DNA from: Reinekea blandensis MED297
GTDB taxonomy: Bacteria; Pseudomonadota; Gammaproteobacteria; Pseudomonadales; Natronospirillaceae
NCBI RefSeq assembly: GCF_000153185.1
Contig: NZ_CH724150.1
Location: 551,223-588,008, forward strand
Reading direction: 5' to 3'
Length of the DNA stretch: 36,786 nt
Shown here: positions 1 to 7,273 of the stretch, piece by piece
Position numbering within the stretch: the first letter of the stretch is position 1
Layout of the letters: the number at the start of each line of letters is the position of its first letter
Translations under genes and position numbers: made by a program
Notes under the pieces: model-generated
What the model saw: the letters and a program-made list of their open reading frames with translations, nothing else
What the model was told of the DNA's origin: nothing
Database searches by the model: none

Positions 1-267
1 GTTTGGCCGGGCTTCAAGCAGCACATCACCATCTTCCAGAGACATGGTGCGGATTTCAGGGCCTTTAGTATCCAGCAAAACGGCAACTTTCTTGCCCAGT
101 TCTTTGGATACTTCACGGATGTTTTGGATGCGAGCACCGTGCTCATCGTAATCGCCATGGGAGAAGTTTAAACGCATGACGTTCATGCCAGCCTGAACGA
201 GCTTAGCTAACATGTCTTTTGATTCAGAAGCAGGTCCGATCGTACAAACAATCTTGGTCTTTCGCAT
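1..267 (-). CDS. pyk: Pyruvate kinase, N-terminal part (cut by window edge)
   Basis: The first 89 codons of a pyruvate kinase are present; the rest lies beyond position 1. The start is the ATG at 267-265. The protein begins [14 protein letters not shown] and continues with [14 protein letters not shown] and [11 protein letters not shown], which are the substrate and nucleotide-binding signatures of the family's (beta/alpha)8 barrel. The enzyme converts phosphoenolpyruvate and ADP to pyruvate and ATP, the last step of glycolysis, in the cytoplasm. It is transcribed away from the nsrR-like gene, from an intergenic region that carries a perfect HexR-type palindrome at 544-558. HexR control of pyruvate kinase is known in several gammaproteobacteria, so sugar-phosphate-dependent repression is a reasonable inference. 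Whether this is the PykA or PykF type cannot be decided from the fragment. Confidence 0.95.
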   Translation of the reverse strand, partial: MRKTKIVCTIGPASESKDMLAKLVQAGMNVMRLNFSHGDYDEHGARIQNIREVSKELGKKVAVLLDTKGPEIRTMSLEDGDVLLEARPN

Positions 268-430
268 CTTGGGAGGCCCCTCGTGTGTGCAGATAAATCC
301 GAAGTATGGATCATTACTCAATAATCGGTGCAGAACACTACCATATTTTCTCATTTTTTCACTACGCCAAGTCAATATTTTGGTAAAACTACTACTTGAC
401 AGGCTTTTTGTTAGCGAATGAATTTGAATA

Positions 431-452
431 TGTAGCCGTCATGCTGGCTACA
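431..452. repeat. Inverted repeat in the pyk leader
   Basis: TGTAGCC (431-437) and GGCTACA (446-452) are perfectly complementary around an 8-nt loop. There is no T-run on either side, so it is not an intrinsic terminator. It may be an operator or a structured element of the pyk 5' leader. Confidence 0.45.
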
Positions 453-467
453 AATTCGACAAAATAA

Positions 468-510
468 CCGTAAAATCCTCTTATTTCGGGTAATTGTCCA
501 TAAAATCCTC
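468..510. repeat. Direct repeat in the pyk/nsrR-like intergenic region
   Basis: TAAAATCCTC occurs at 471-480 and again at 501-510. With the three preceding bases, 12 of 13 positions match. The copies are exactly 30 bp apart, close to three helical turns, so both would face the same side of the DNA. This suggests a regulator or paired binding site, but no known protein is recognised from the motif. Confidence 0.4.
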
Positions 511-543
511 AGTTGTTCTCTTGGGGGCGGTTGCTGGCAAAAA

Positions 544-558
544 TGTAATTTAATTACA
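544..558. promoter_or_regulatory. Candidate HexR operator
   Basis: TGTAATTTAATTACA is a 15-bp palindrome, perfect apart from its central base. It matches the published HexR consensus of gammaproteobacteria (TGTAATT-W-AATTACA). HexR is an RpiR-family repressor of central carbon metabolism that is released by KDPG, and pyruvate kinase genes are among its known targets. The site lies about 277 bp upstream of the pyk start. The identification is by motif only; no hexR gene is in the window. Confidence 0.7.
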
Positions 559-637
559 TAATTTAGTAACGAGAGTCGGGTTCGACCTCGTGGCCGCCTG
601 TGAGTGGGTGACGAATGCTGGAACCCGGCCGATAAAA

Positions 638-656
638 TGCGTATTTTAAATGCGTA
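638..656. promoter_or_regulatory. Candidate NsrR-type operator (autoregulation)
   Basis: TGCGTATTTTAAATGCGTA is an imperfect palindrome with AAATGC-type half sites around a central T. It resembles the NsrR consensus of two ATGCATTT-like arms separated by one base. It ends 77 bp before the ATG of the adjacent NsrR-like gene, a suitable position for autorepression. The left arm deviates from the E. coli consensus, so the regulator assignment is tentative. Confidence 0.45.
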
Positions 657-733
657 AATATGGCTTGGGAGCCTCAATTCCGCTAAGGTGTGACGTTGCC
701 CATTCCAATAATTATATCGACGGCAAGCGACCT

Positions 734-1198
734 ATGAAGATCAACAGTTTTACCAACTATTCGTTTCGTATTCTGATTATGCTGGGGGCTAACCCGGGTC
801 GGACCATTCCATTGTCAGAAATCGCCAGCGCTTATGGGATCTCCATTAATCACCTGAAAAAGGTCGCTGCGCGCCTGATTGAACAGTCTCTCGTGGATAC
901 CGTACGCGGGCGCAGTGGTGGTCTGGTGTTGAAAAAGGCACCTGAGGATATCCGGTTGGGCGAGATTTTCAGGATTTCACAGACAGACACGGCGTTTGTT
1001 GAGTGTATGGATGCAAGTTCGGAAGGGTGTGTCATATCACCCGTGTGTCGCTTGCAGGGGATCTTCCAGAAGGCACTGGCCCAGTTTATCGACACCATGG
1101 ATGGGTACACGCTGGCAGACCTGGTCGAAAATAAAGACGATATTAACGTCCATCTGAATCTTATTCCTGTCGTTGATGCCAGTCAGAACGCATCCTGA
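734..1198 (+). CDS. nsrR: Rrf2-family transcriptional regulator, NsrR-like
   Basis: This 154-residue protein has the Rrf2 layout: an N-terminal winged helix (MKINSFTNYSFRILIML; SINHLKKVAARL as recognition helix; wing VRGRSGGLVL), a dimerisation helix, and three cysteines at 91, 99 and 105 spaced C-X7-C-X5-C. The third lies in SPVCRL, and TLADLVE follows; both are typical of NsrR. In NsrR these cysteines hold an iron-sulphur cluster that nitric oxide destroys, releasing repression of NO-detoxifying genes. An upstream in-frame ATG at 650 would add 28 residues unlike any Rrf2 N-terminus and would start inside the candidate operator, so 734 is chosen. No NO-detoxification gene (hmp, ytfE, nor) is adjacent, so targets are elsewhere. 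A neighbouring Rrf2 type such as RsrR cannot be excluded. Confidence 0.8.
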   Translation: MKINSFTNYSFRILIMLGANPGRTIPLSEIASAYGISINHLKKVAARLIEQSLVDTVRGRSGGLVLKKAPEDIRLGEIFRISQTDTAFVECMDASSEGCVISPVCRLQGIFQKALAQFIDTMDGYTLADLVENKDDINVHLNLIPVVDASQNAS

Positions 1199-1371
1199 CG
1201 CGTCGCTTGTCTGGCGCAGAATGGAACCGTTCGTATCAAACCGGTCCGGTAATTGAGCAACCGATCACGTTTTTGAAATCCCCGAACGGGAGATGGGCGA
1301 TGCAAAATGCCAGTGTTCAGCTTACTATGGGCCATTAGAAGAGTTTGACGCAATCGGGAGTAGCGCAGTCA

Positions 1372-2697
1372 ATGAAAAAGTTTTTAGCGGTCGTGTTGGT
1401 CGGTGGTCTGTTGGCCGTGGTTGCCGGCTATTTTGGGATGCAATGGCGAGTGCAGAAGGTCGCTGACGATGTGTTGAGCTCGTTATTTTTTGTCGATGCA
1501 TCCTATCAGGACGTCGGAATCGATCTGAATGGCAACATCAACGTTAATAATCTGGAAATCTTTGTTCCGGCTACTCAGACCAATATCAGTATTGCAGGAA
1601 TCCGGTTCAGCACCGGCAGTTTGCTGAACACAGTGCTGCTAGAAAAACGTTTTAACGATGGCAAGCTGCCTGAAAACCTCAGTCTGACCATCAACAGCTT
1701 TTCAGCACCCCTCGATCGATCGATGATGTCGTCACTTGATGCGTTTTACGAGCCCGATGTCGCCTCTCAGATACAAGCACTGGGCTGTGGCCGAACGGTG
1801 GCGTTTGGCCCTGAAGCCTTGTATGACATGGGGCTGGGCTATCTGACTTTCGATCTGACCATGGGCTATCAATATAACCCGGGGTCTGATGAGTTGACGA
1901 GTACGACCGATCTTTACATCGATGGTGTCAGTAATCTTCGGATGGATCAGACCTATATTGGGTTTGGCAGTGTCATGTCAGATTATCGCAATGTGCTCAC
2001 TGGCTTTAATCCGGAGTCATTGACGCCGGTAAGCCTGTCGGTCGATCTGGTTGATTTGGGCTTTAATGCCTTGCGCAATGACTACTGTGCCGAACAGGCG
2101 GGACTGTCCGTCGCAGAATGGCAAGATCTGCATTTAGGGATGGTTGCCGAAGCGATGGATCAGGTCGGATTGTCGTCAGATGTTGATCTGTTAAAACTGT
2201 ACTCCGATTTAACGGCGCAGCGGGTCAGGGCGTCGTTGAGTTTGCGACCGTTGCCAGGTTTCAATATGGCAGACTTGGCCTTCTACGATACCGCACAGTT
2301 GCTGAATGTGCTGGATCTGGTTTTGGTCGTGAACAACGAAGAAGTGGCCGTTTCCGAGTTGTCCTGGACCGATGGCGGGCTGGAAAATCTCGATCTGGCT
2401 GAGTTGCGCCGGGCGTTCCGGGTCGGCACAGAAGATGAGGTGTCCACGACCGCTGAGTCATCCGAACCGGCATCGTCACCTCGGCGTATCTTAACGGAAG
2501 TGCCGGTGTCATCACTGGAACAACATGTGAATCGGAATATCCTGATCGAACGTCGTGATGGGCAAACCTTTTCGGGTGAGCTGATTCAGGTGAATGGTAA
2601 CCGAGTTGTGATTCGGACCCGTTTCTCATCCGGTTACACCGATCTGCCATTGAATCGAAGTGAGTTTTCAACGGCTAAGCTTTACCCGGAAGACTGA
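1372..2697 (+). CDS. Exported or membrane-anchored protein with Sm-like C-terminal domain, function unknown
   Basis: This is a 441-residue protein not recognised as any named family. The N-terminus (MKKFLAVVLVGGLLAVVAGYFGM) is a signal peptide or membrane anchor. The body is soluble-looking with many beta strands. It starts with a segment (VDASYQDVGIDLNGNINVNNLEIF) that resembles repeats of large periplasmic AsmA/lipid-transfer-like proteins, only as an impression. There are two cysteines in the middle (CGR and YCAEQ) and a low-complexity E/S/T linker near residues 360-375. The last 55 residues (ILIERRDGQTFSGELIQVNGNRVVIRT) look like an Sm-like or SH3-type small barrel. The ATG at 1372 is preceded by GGGAG at 1356-1360; a TTG at 1345 is in frame but lies before that site. 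A strong terminator follows, so it is probably monocistronic. Confidence 0.75.
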   Translation: MKKFLAVVLVGGLLAVVAGYFGMQWRVQKVADDVLSSLFFVDASYQDVGIDLNGNINVNNLEIFVPATQTNISIAGIRFSTGSLLNTVLLEKRFNDGKLPENLSLTINSFSAPLDRSMMSSLDAFYEPDVASQIQALGCGRTVAFGPEALYDMGLGYLTFDLTMGYQYNPGSDELTSTTDLYIDGVSNLRMDQTYIGFGSVMSDYRNVLTGFNPESLTPVSLSVDLVDLGFNALRNDYCAEQAGLSVAEWQDLHLGMVAEAMDQVGLSSDVDLLKLYSDLTAQRVRASLSLRPLPGFNMADLAFYDTAQLLNVLDLVLVVNNEEVAVSELSWTDGGLENLDLAELRRAFRVGTEDEVSTTAESSEPASSPRRILTEVPVSSLEQHVNRNILIERRDGQTFSGELIQVNGNRVVIRTRFSSGYTDLPLNRSEFSTAKLYPED

Positions 2698-2730
2698 TCC
2701 GGGCTGAGTGCTATCAGTCTCTTTTGTATA

Positions 2731-2753
2731 AGCCCGGATTGCCGGGCTTTTTT
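2731..2753 (+). terminator. Rho-independent terminator
   Basis: AGCCCGG (2731-2737) pairs with CCGGGCT (2742-2748) around ATTG, followed by a run of Ts. It lies 34 bp after the stop of the 1372-2697 gene and separates it from cmoM. Confidence 0.9.
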
Positions 2754-2854
2754 GTGTTTGTGTATAGAAAAGACGATTAACCTGATTGTTTCAATGTCAG
2801 TCGTCGATCCGGCAGTTAGTTTTTGCTGAGTAGTGTTGGAATAGGCTGAAGAGC

Positions 2855-3622
2855 ATGGCGTACGTGAGTTTTGATGGGTTGGTAGAGCGCTTTCGCGGAC
2901 AAATTTATGGGTCGCGAAAAGGGCGATTGCGGATGCGGCTGGTGGATGCGTTGTATCGAAAGGTTTTGCCGCTCGATCAGCTGGAAAACTGGAAGGTTTT
3001 GGATGCCGGCGGCGGTCTGGGGCAGATGAGCCATTGGTTTCTGGAGCAGGGCGTGACTTCGGTCGATTACCTGGATGTTTCCGAACAAATGGTGACCGCG
3101 GCCACTGAGTCACTTCAGGAATATTATGAGGCTGGGCAGTTAAATGCGTCCGTTGGATCTGTGACCGATCTGAGCGAATGGCCGTCTGACTATGACTTCG
3201 TTAATGTGCATGCCGTCCTTGAATGGTTGGAAAAACCTGAAACGGTGGTTCCGATACTGTGCGATCGGGTTCGGCCCGGTGGCTATCTGGGGTTGATGGT
3301 TTATAACCGACACATGTTAATGATGCGGCACATGATGAGAGGTACGCTGAAGCGGGCGATGTCGGGCAACATGGCGGGCGATAAACGCGGACTGACGCCT
3401 ATTTCACCGATGGACCCGCAAGCCGTAGCGAAAGACCTGCAGGCTTGTGGTATGACCATTCTCTGCCAAGCCGGTATTCGCAGCTTTTCGGATCTGACCG
3501 AGAAGGCAGTCTTAGAATGGTACACCGAAGAGGCAGTTTTTGACGCCGAGCAGGCGTTATGTGAGCAGCGGCCTTATTGCGATCTGGGACGTTACACCCT
3601 GTTTATTGCCCGGAAAAGCTAA
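2855..3622 (+). CDS. cmoM: tRNA 5-carboxymethoxyuridine methyltransferase CmoM
   Basis: This 255-residue SAM-dependent methyltransferase matches E. coli CmoM (SmtA) along its whole length. The N-terminal FDGLVERFRGQIYGSRKGRLR corresponds to the CmoM start. LDAGGGLGQMS at 49-59 is the SAM-binding motif I. VHAVLEWLEKPE, VRPGGYLGLMVYNRH and the end LGRYTLFIARKS are also characteristic. CmoM methylates the carboxyl of 5-carboxymethoxyuridine at the wobble position (U34) of certain tRNAs, forming the methyl ester mcmo5U and widening decoding. It completes the CmoA/CmoB pathway, whose genes are not in this window. The gene stands alone between two terminators. Its 3' terminator is shared with the convergent acnB. 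Confidence 0.92.
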   Translation: MAYVSFDGLVERFRGQIYGSRKGRLRMRLVDALYRKVLPLDQLENWKVLDAGGGLGQMSHWFLEQGVTSVDYLDVSEQMVTAATESLQEYYEAGQLNASVGSVTDLSEWPSDYDFVNVHAVLEWLEKPETVVPILCDRVRPGGYLGLMVYNRHMLMMRHMMRGTLKRAMSGNMAGDKRGLTPISPMDPQAVAKDLQACGMTILCQAGIRSFSDLTEKAVLEWYTEEAVFDAEQALCEQRPYCDLGRYTLFIARKS

Positions 3623-3633
3623 TACTCGGGCAT

Positions 3634-3665
3634 AAAAAAGCCCTGCAGTGGCAGGGCTTTGTTTT
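3634..3665. terminator. Bidirectional terminator between cmoM and acnB
   Basis: A 10-bp perfect stem (3637-3646 with 3651-3660; AAAGCCCTGC and its complement) closes a 4-nt AGTG loop. An A-run precedes and a T-rich tract follows, so it can terminate both converging genes. Confidence 0.9.
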
Positions 3666-3682
3666 GTCAGCTCAGTTCAGCA

Positions 3683-6268
3683 TCAGGCTGAGGCGATTAC
3701 CGAACTGGCAGCATCGGTGAACTCTTCCATCTGATCAAAGTTCAGATAACGGTAGATTTCACCGGACATGCTGTTCAGGTTATTGGCGTACTCAAGGTAC
3801 TCTGCCGGAGTTGGCAGTTTACCCATCACGGCAGCGACCGAAGCCAGTTCCGCGGAGGCCAGGTAAACGTTAGCACCGGCACCCAGGCGGTTCGGGAAGT
3901 TACGGGTGGACGTTGAAACCACCGTCGACTTATCCGCCACTCGTGCCTGGTTCCCCATGCACAGTGAGCACCCTGGCATCTCAGTACGTGCACCGGCACG
4001 ACCGTAGATGTTGTAGTAGCCTTCTTCCATTAACTGGTGTGCATCCATCTTCGTTGGTGGTGCAATCCACATGCGAGTTGAGATCGACCCTTTGTGGTTA
4101 TCCAGCAGTTTACCCGCGGCACGGAAGTGACCGATGTTGGTCATACAAGAACCGACAAAGACTTCATCGATCTTGTCGCCGGCAACCTCAGACAGCAGTC
4201 GGGCGTCATCCGGGTCATTCGGTGCGCACAGAATCGGCTCTTTGATGTCGGCCAGATCAATTTCGATGACGTGTTTGTACTCGGCATCGGCATCGGCTTT
4301 CATCAGGCTTGGGTTTTCCAGCCATTCTTCCATGGCCTTAGCCCGACGCTCCAGCGTTCGCTCATCGCCGTAGCCGTTCGCAATCATCCAGCGCAGCATG
4401 ACGATGTTGGATCGCAGGTACTCAGCGACTGAATCTTCTGACAGAGAAATGGTACAACCTGCGGCAGAACGTTCCGCCGACGCATCAGACAACTCAAAGG
4501 CTTGTTCAACAGTCAGGTGTTCCAGACCTTCAATTTCCAGAACGCGACCAGAAAACTCGTTCTTCTTACCGGCTTTCTCAACGGTCAGCAGGCCTTCTTT
4601 GATGCCGTAATACGGAATCGCATGAACCAGATCCCGCAGCGTAATGCCCGGCTGCATTTCGCCTTTAAAGCGCACCAGAATTGACTCTGGCATGTCCAGT
4701 GGCATCACGCCCGTGGCCGCTGCGAAGGCAACCAGACCGGAACCGGCCGGGAATGAAATGCCCATTGGGAAGCGGGTGTGAGAGTCACCACCGGTGCCGA
4801 CAGTGTCCGGCAGCAGCATGCGGTTCAACCAGCTGTGAATGATGCCGTCACCAGGACGCAGTGAGACACCGCCACGGTTCATGATGAAGTCTGGCAATGA
4901 ATGCTGCGTATCGATGTCGACTGGCTTCGGATAAGCGGCGGTGTGACAGAACGATTGCATGACCAGATCGGCCGAGAAGCCGAGGCAGGCGAGGTCTTTC
5001 AGTTCGTCCCGGGTCATAGGACCGGTCGTATCCTGAGAGCCGACGGTGGTCATCTTAGGTTCGCAGTACTGGTTTGGACGTACACCTTCGACACCGCAGG
5101 CTTTACCGACCATTTTTTGAGCCAGTGTGTAGCCTTTGTCGCTTTTCTCGATATCGCCTGGTCGTTTGAAGACTTTGGAAGGCTCAAGCCCCATGGCTTC
5201 ACGCGCACGGTCGGTCAGACCACGACCGATGATCAGCGGGATACGGCCGCCGGCACGAACTTCGTCAAGAATAATGGTGGTTTTCAGTTGGAACTCGGAA
5301 ATGACTTCGCCGTCCTTTTCCACTTTACCTTCGTGTGGGTACAGATCGATGACATCGCCCATTTCCATTTTGGAAACATCCAGTTCGATCGGCAGCGCAC
5401 CGGCGTCTTCCATAGTGTTAAAGAAGATGGGCGCGATTTTACCACCGAGGCAGAAGCCGCCAAAACGTTTGTTCGGTACGTTTGGAATGTCCTGGCCGGT
5501 GTACCACAGAACGGAGTTGGTGGCCGACTTACGGGAGGAGCCGGTACCGACCACATCGCCAACCAGTGCCAGCGGATGACCTTTTTCTTTGAGCTTGTCG
5601 ATCTGAGCGATCGGGCCGATTTCGCCATCTTTGTCAGGCGTCAGGCCGTCACGTTCCATTTTGTACATCGCCAGCGCGTGCAGCGGAATGTCGGGACGAG
5701 ACCAGGCATCCTGTGCGGGTGACAGGTCATCGGTGTTGGTTTCACCAGAGACTTTAAAGACGGTCAGGGTGATTTTTTCAGGGACTTCCGGCTTGTTCAG
5801 GAACCACTCGGCGTCTGCCCAGGACTGCATGACGGTTTTTGCCGCGCTGTTGCCGGCATCGGCTTTTTCTTTCACGTCGTGGAACGCATCGAAGACCAGC
5901 AGCGTGTGCTTCAGTTCTTCGGCAGCCAGATCGGCCAGGTCAGCATCGTCCAGCAGGCCGATCAGGGTTTCGATGTTGTAACCGCCCTGCATGGTGCCGA
6001 GAAGCGCGACAGCTTCTTTACGGTCAATCAGCGGGCAGGTTTCTTCGCCTTTGGCGATGGCAGACAGGAAGCCGGCTTTCACATAGGCGGCTTCGTCCAC
6101 ACCCGGTGGTACACGATTGACCAGTAGGTCTTTGATGAAGGCTTCTTCACCCGCTGGAGGGTTTTTCAGTAGCTCAACCAGTTCAGTAACCTGTTCTGCC
6201 GTCAGTGGCTTTGCAGGAATACCCTGTGCAGCGCGTTCTTTTTCGTGAGTACGATAAGCTTCTAGCAC
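3683..6268 (-). CDS. acnB: Aconitate hydratase B
   Basis: This is a full-length AcnB of 861 residues (E. coli 865). It isomerises citrate to isocitrate in the TCA cycle and in many gammaproteobacteria also hydrates 2-methyl-cis-aconitate. The AcnB-specific N-terminal HEAT-like domain (residues 1-160) is followed by the swivel domain ([13 protein letters not shown]) and the catalytic core ([27 protein letters not shown]). The 4Fe-4S cluster ligands are C708 (GSCMTNIG), C767 and C770 (CSLCMGN). AcnB can also act as an iron-responsive RNA-binding protein after losing its cluster. The start codon is GTG at 6268-6266, preceded by GGAG about 9 nt upstream. The 350-bp leader carries an 8-bp inverted repeat at 6331-6362. 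It is separated from queE on the same strand by 351 bp, so it probably has its own promoter. Confidence 0.97.
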   Translation of the reverse strand: MLEAYRTHEKERAAQGIPAKPLTAEQVTELVELLKNPPAGEEAFIKDLLVNRVPPGVDEAAYVKAGFLSAIAKGEETCPLIDRKEAVALLGTMQGGYNIETLIGLLDDADLADLAAEELKHTLLVFDAFHDVKEKADAGNSAAKTVMQSWADAEWFLNKPEVPEKITLTVFKVSGETNTDDLSPAQDAWSRPDIPLHALAMYKMERDGLTPDKDGEIGPIAQIDKLKEKGHPLALVGDVVGTGSSRKSATNSVLWYTGQDIPNVPNKRFGGFCLGGKIAPIFFNTMEDAGALPIELDVSKMEMGDVIDLYPHEGKVEKDGEVISEFQLKTTIILDEVRAGGRIPLIIGRGLTDRAREAMGLEPSKVFKRPGDIEKSDKGYTLAQKMVGKACGVEGVRPNQYCEPKMTTVGSQDTTGPMTRDELKDLACLGFSADLVMQSFCHTAAYPKPVDIDTQHSLPDFIMNRGGVSLRPGDGIIHSWLNRMLLPDTVGTGGDSHTRFPMGISFPAGSGLVAFAAATGVMPLDMPESILVRFKGEMQPGITLRDLVHAIPYYGIKEGLLTVEKAGKKNEFSGRVLEIEGLEHLTVEQAFELSDASAERSAAGCTISLSEDSVAEYLRSNIVMLRWMIANGYGDERTLERRAKAMEEWLENPSLMKADADAEYKHVIEIDLADIKEPILCAPNDPDDARLLSEVAGDKIDEVFVGSCMTNIGHFRAAGKLLDNHKGSISTRMWIAPPTKMDAHQLMEEGYYNIYGRAGARTEMPGCSLCMGNQARVADKSTVVSTSTRNFPNRLGAGANVYLASAELASVAAVMGKLPTPAEYLEYANNLNSMSGEIYRYLNFDQMEEFTDAASSVIASA

Positions 6269-6619
6269 GTTTGGATCTCCATTGTCGTTATCAGGTGGTC
6301 TGGCAACACGGTAATGGGTGATGTATTGGTCTGGTTATGATCAGGTCTTCTTGTATAACCAGCGGAAATATCCCATTGCCGCATTGTTGAAAAAATGGGT
6401 CGACCTCTATTGCTCTCTCTATGGTCGGGTAACCGTGTCTGCGTAAAAAAAGCAGAGACCTTTACTGATGTTGGAGTTTAGTGAATGCGACGCGGAAAGT
6501 TAAGGAAAGTGGGGTAAATCTGGCCGATAGTTGTTATTTATTTGGTGAATGTTTTCGCAGCGATTATTCATTTGTGTGAATTTTGCACGCAGTCTCAAGA
6601 ATCAGCGAATGGGCGTGGT
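6269..6619. other. Intergenic region upstream of acnB
   Basis: This 351-bp stretch follows queE and precedes acnB, both on the minus strand. It holds no plausible gene; the ORF at 6542-6898 runs antisense into queE and is unlikely. It contains the inverted repeat at 6331-6362 and an A7 tract flanked by TCTGC/GCAGA near 6440-6460. No clear terminator for queE or sigma-70 promoter for acnB was found by eye. Confidence 0.6.
6331..6362. repeat. Inverted repeat in the acnB leader
   Basis: CTGGTTAT (6331-6338) and ATAACCAG (6355-6362) are perfect 8-bp arms with a 16-bp spacer. The centres are 24 bp apart, which fits a dimeric regulator site or a leader hairpin. It lies 63-94 bp upstream of the acnB GTG. 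The cognate protein is unknown. Confidence 0.4.
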
Positions 6620-7273
6620 TTAATCGATGTTAAGCACCTTATGAGTTTGCAGTGTCAGCCGCCATTGCGGATGTTCAAGACAGTACTGGACGCAGGCTTG
6701 AGTATTGTTGTTTTGTGCCGGGCTCAACTGTGCTTGAGTCCAGTCATTCAGCGGGCTCAAAAAGCGGTGCTGGGCATGGATGTGGCTGAACCGTTCCGGT
6801 TGGGCGTCAGCCTGAGGAAACACCAGTTTGAGTTCGTCGCAGGCCTCAATCACAACCTCGGCAGAGCCTTTTGGGCTGATGCAAACCCAATCCAATGAGG
6901 GTGGCAAAGGCAGCGTACCGTTTGACTCCACCGCGCATTCAAAGCCGACATCGTGCAGCGCAGCGATCAGCGTTTCATCGAGCTGCAGAGCCGGTTCACC
7001 GCCGGTAAAAACAACGAACCGATGCGCCTGATCCGCTGGCCAGAAATCAGCAATCCGCTGCGCCAGTTCACGAGCCTCGCGGAACTTGCCGCCATTTTGA
7101 CCGTCTGTACCGACAAAATCGGTATCGCAAAAACGGCAGATTGAGGTCGCTCGGTCTTTTTCACGACCATTCCAGAGATTGCAGCCAGAAAAACGACAAA
7201 AAACGGCCGGACGCCCGGTATGGAATCCTTCGCCCTGAAGGGTATAAAACATCTCTTTTACGCTGTAGGTCAT
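6620..7273 (-). CDS. queE: 7-carboxy-7-deazaguanine synthase QueE
   Basis: This 217-residue radical-SAM enzyme converts 6-carboxy-5,6,7,8-tetrahydropterin to 7-carboxy-7-deazaguanine in the queuosine/preQ0 pathway. It starts YSVKEMFYTLQGEGFHTGRPAVFCR, the QueE hallmark. Its cluster loop is C31-X14-C46-X2-C49, the modified CX14CX2C spacing of Burkholderia/Pseudomonas-type QueE, not classical CX3CX2C. FTGGEPALQ is the SAM-binding GGE motif, and VESNGT and SPK are substrate-site motifs. The start ATG overlaps the stop of the upstream PAS-GGDEF-EAL gene by 4 bp (7270-7273), so the two are probably translationally coupled. No queC, queD or queF is adjacent in this window. Confidence 0.95.
   Translation of the reverse strand: MTYSVKEMFYTLQGEGFHTGRPAVFCRFSGCNLWNGREKDRATSICRFCDTDFVGTDGQNGGKFREARELAQRIADFWPADQAHRFVVFTGGEPALQLDETLIAALHDVGFECAVESNGTLPLPPSLDWVCISPKGSAEVVIEACDELKLVFPQADAQPERFSHIHAQHRFLSPLNDWTQAQLSPAQNNNTQACVQYCLEHPQWRLTLQTHKVLNID

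Larger units (their letters stand above)
268..733. other. Divergent intergenic region between pyk and the nsrR-like gene
   Basis: This 466-bp stretch holds no convincing gene. It carries four ordered sequence signals: a 7-bp inverted repeat at 431-452, a 10-bp direct repeat at 471-480 and 501-510, a perfect HexR-like palindrome at 544-558, and an NsrR-like palindrome at 638-656. The pyk leader measured from the HexR site is about 277 nt, unusually long for a plain promoter. Small ORFs at 212-421 and 411-677 look like chance frames. No single sigma-70 promoter stands out on either strand. Confidence 0.7.

Noticed and set aside
650-733. Longer start for the NsrR-like protein at ATG 650
   Set aside because: The extra 28 residues do not resemble any Rrf2 N-terminus and the start lies inside the palindromic operator; MKINSFTNYSFR at 734 fits the family.
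4901-5722. Long antisense ORF of 273 codons inside acnB
   Set aside because: acnB is a complete, recognisable gene on the other strand; the antisense product has no recognisable motif and other short antisense frames there behave the same way.
6440-6465. TCTGC/GCAGA pairing with an A-tract as a terminator for queE
   Set aside because: The stem is only 5 bp, the T-tract lies in the loop instead of after the stem, and it is about 170 bp past the queE stop.
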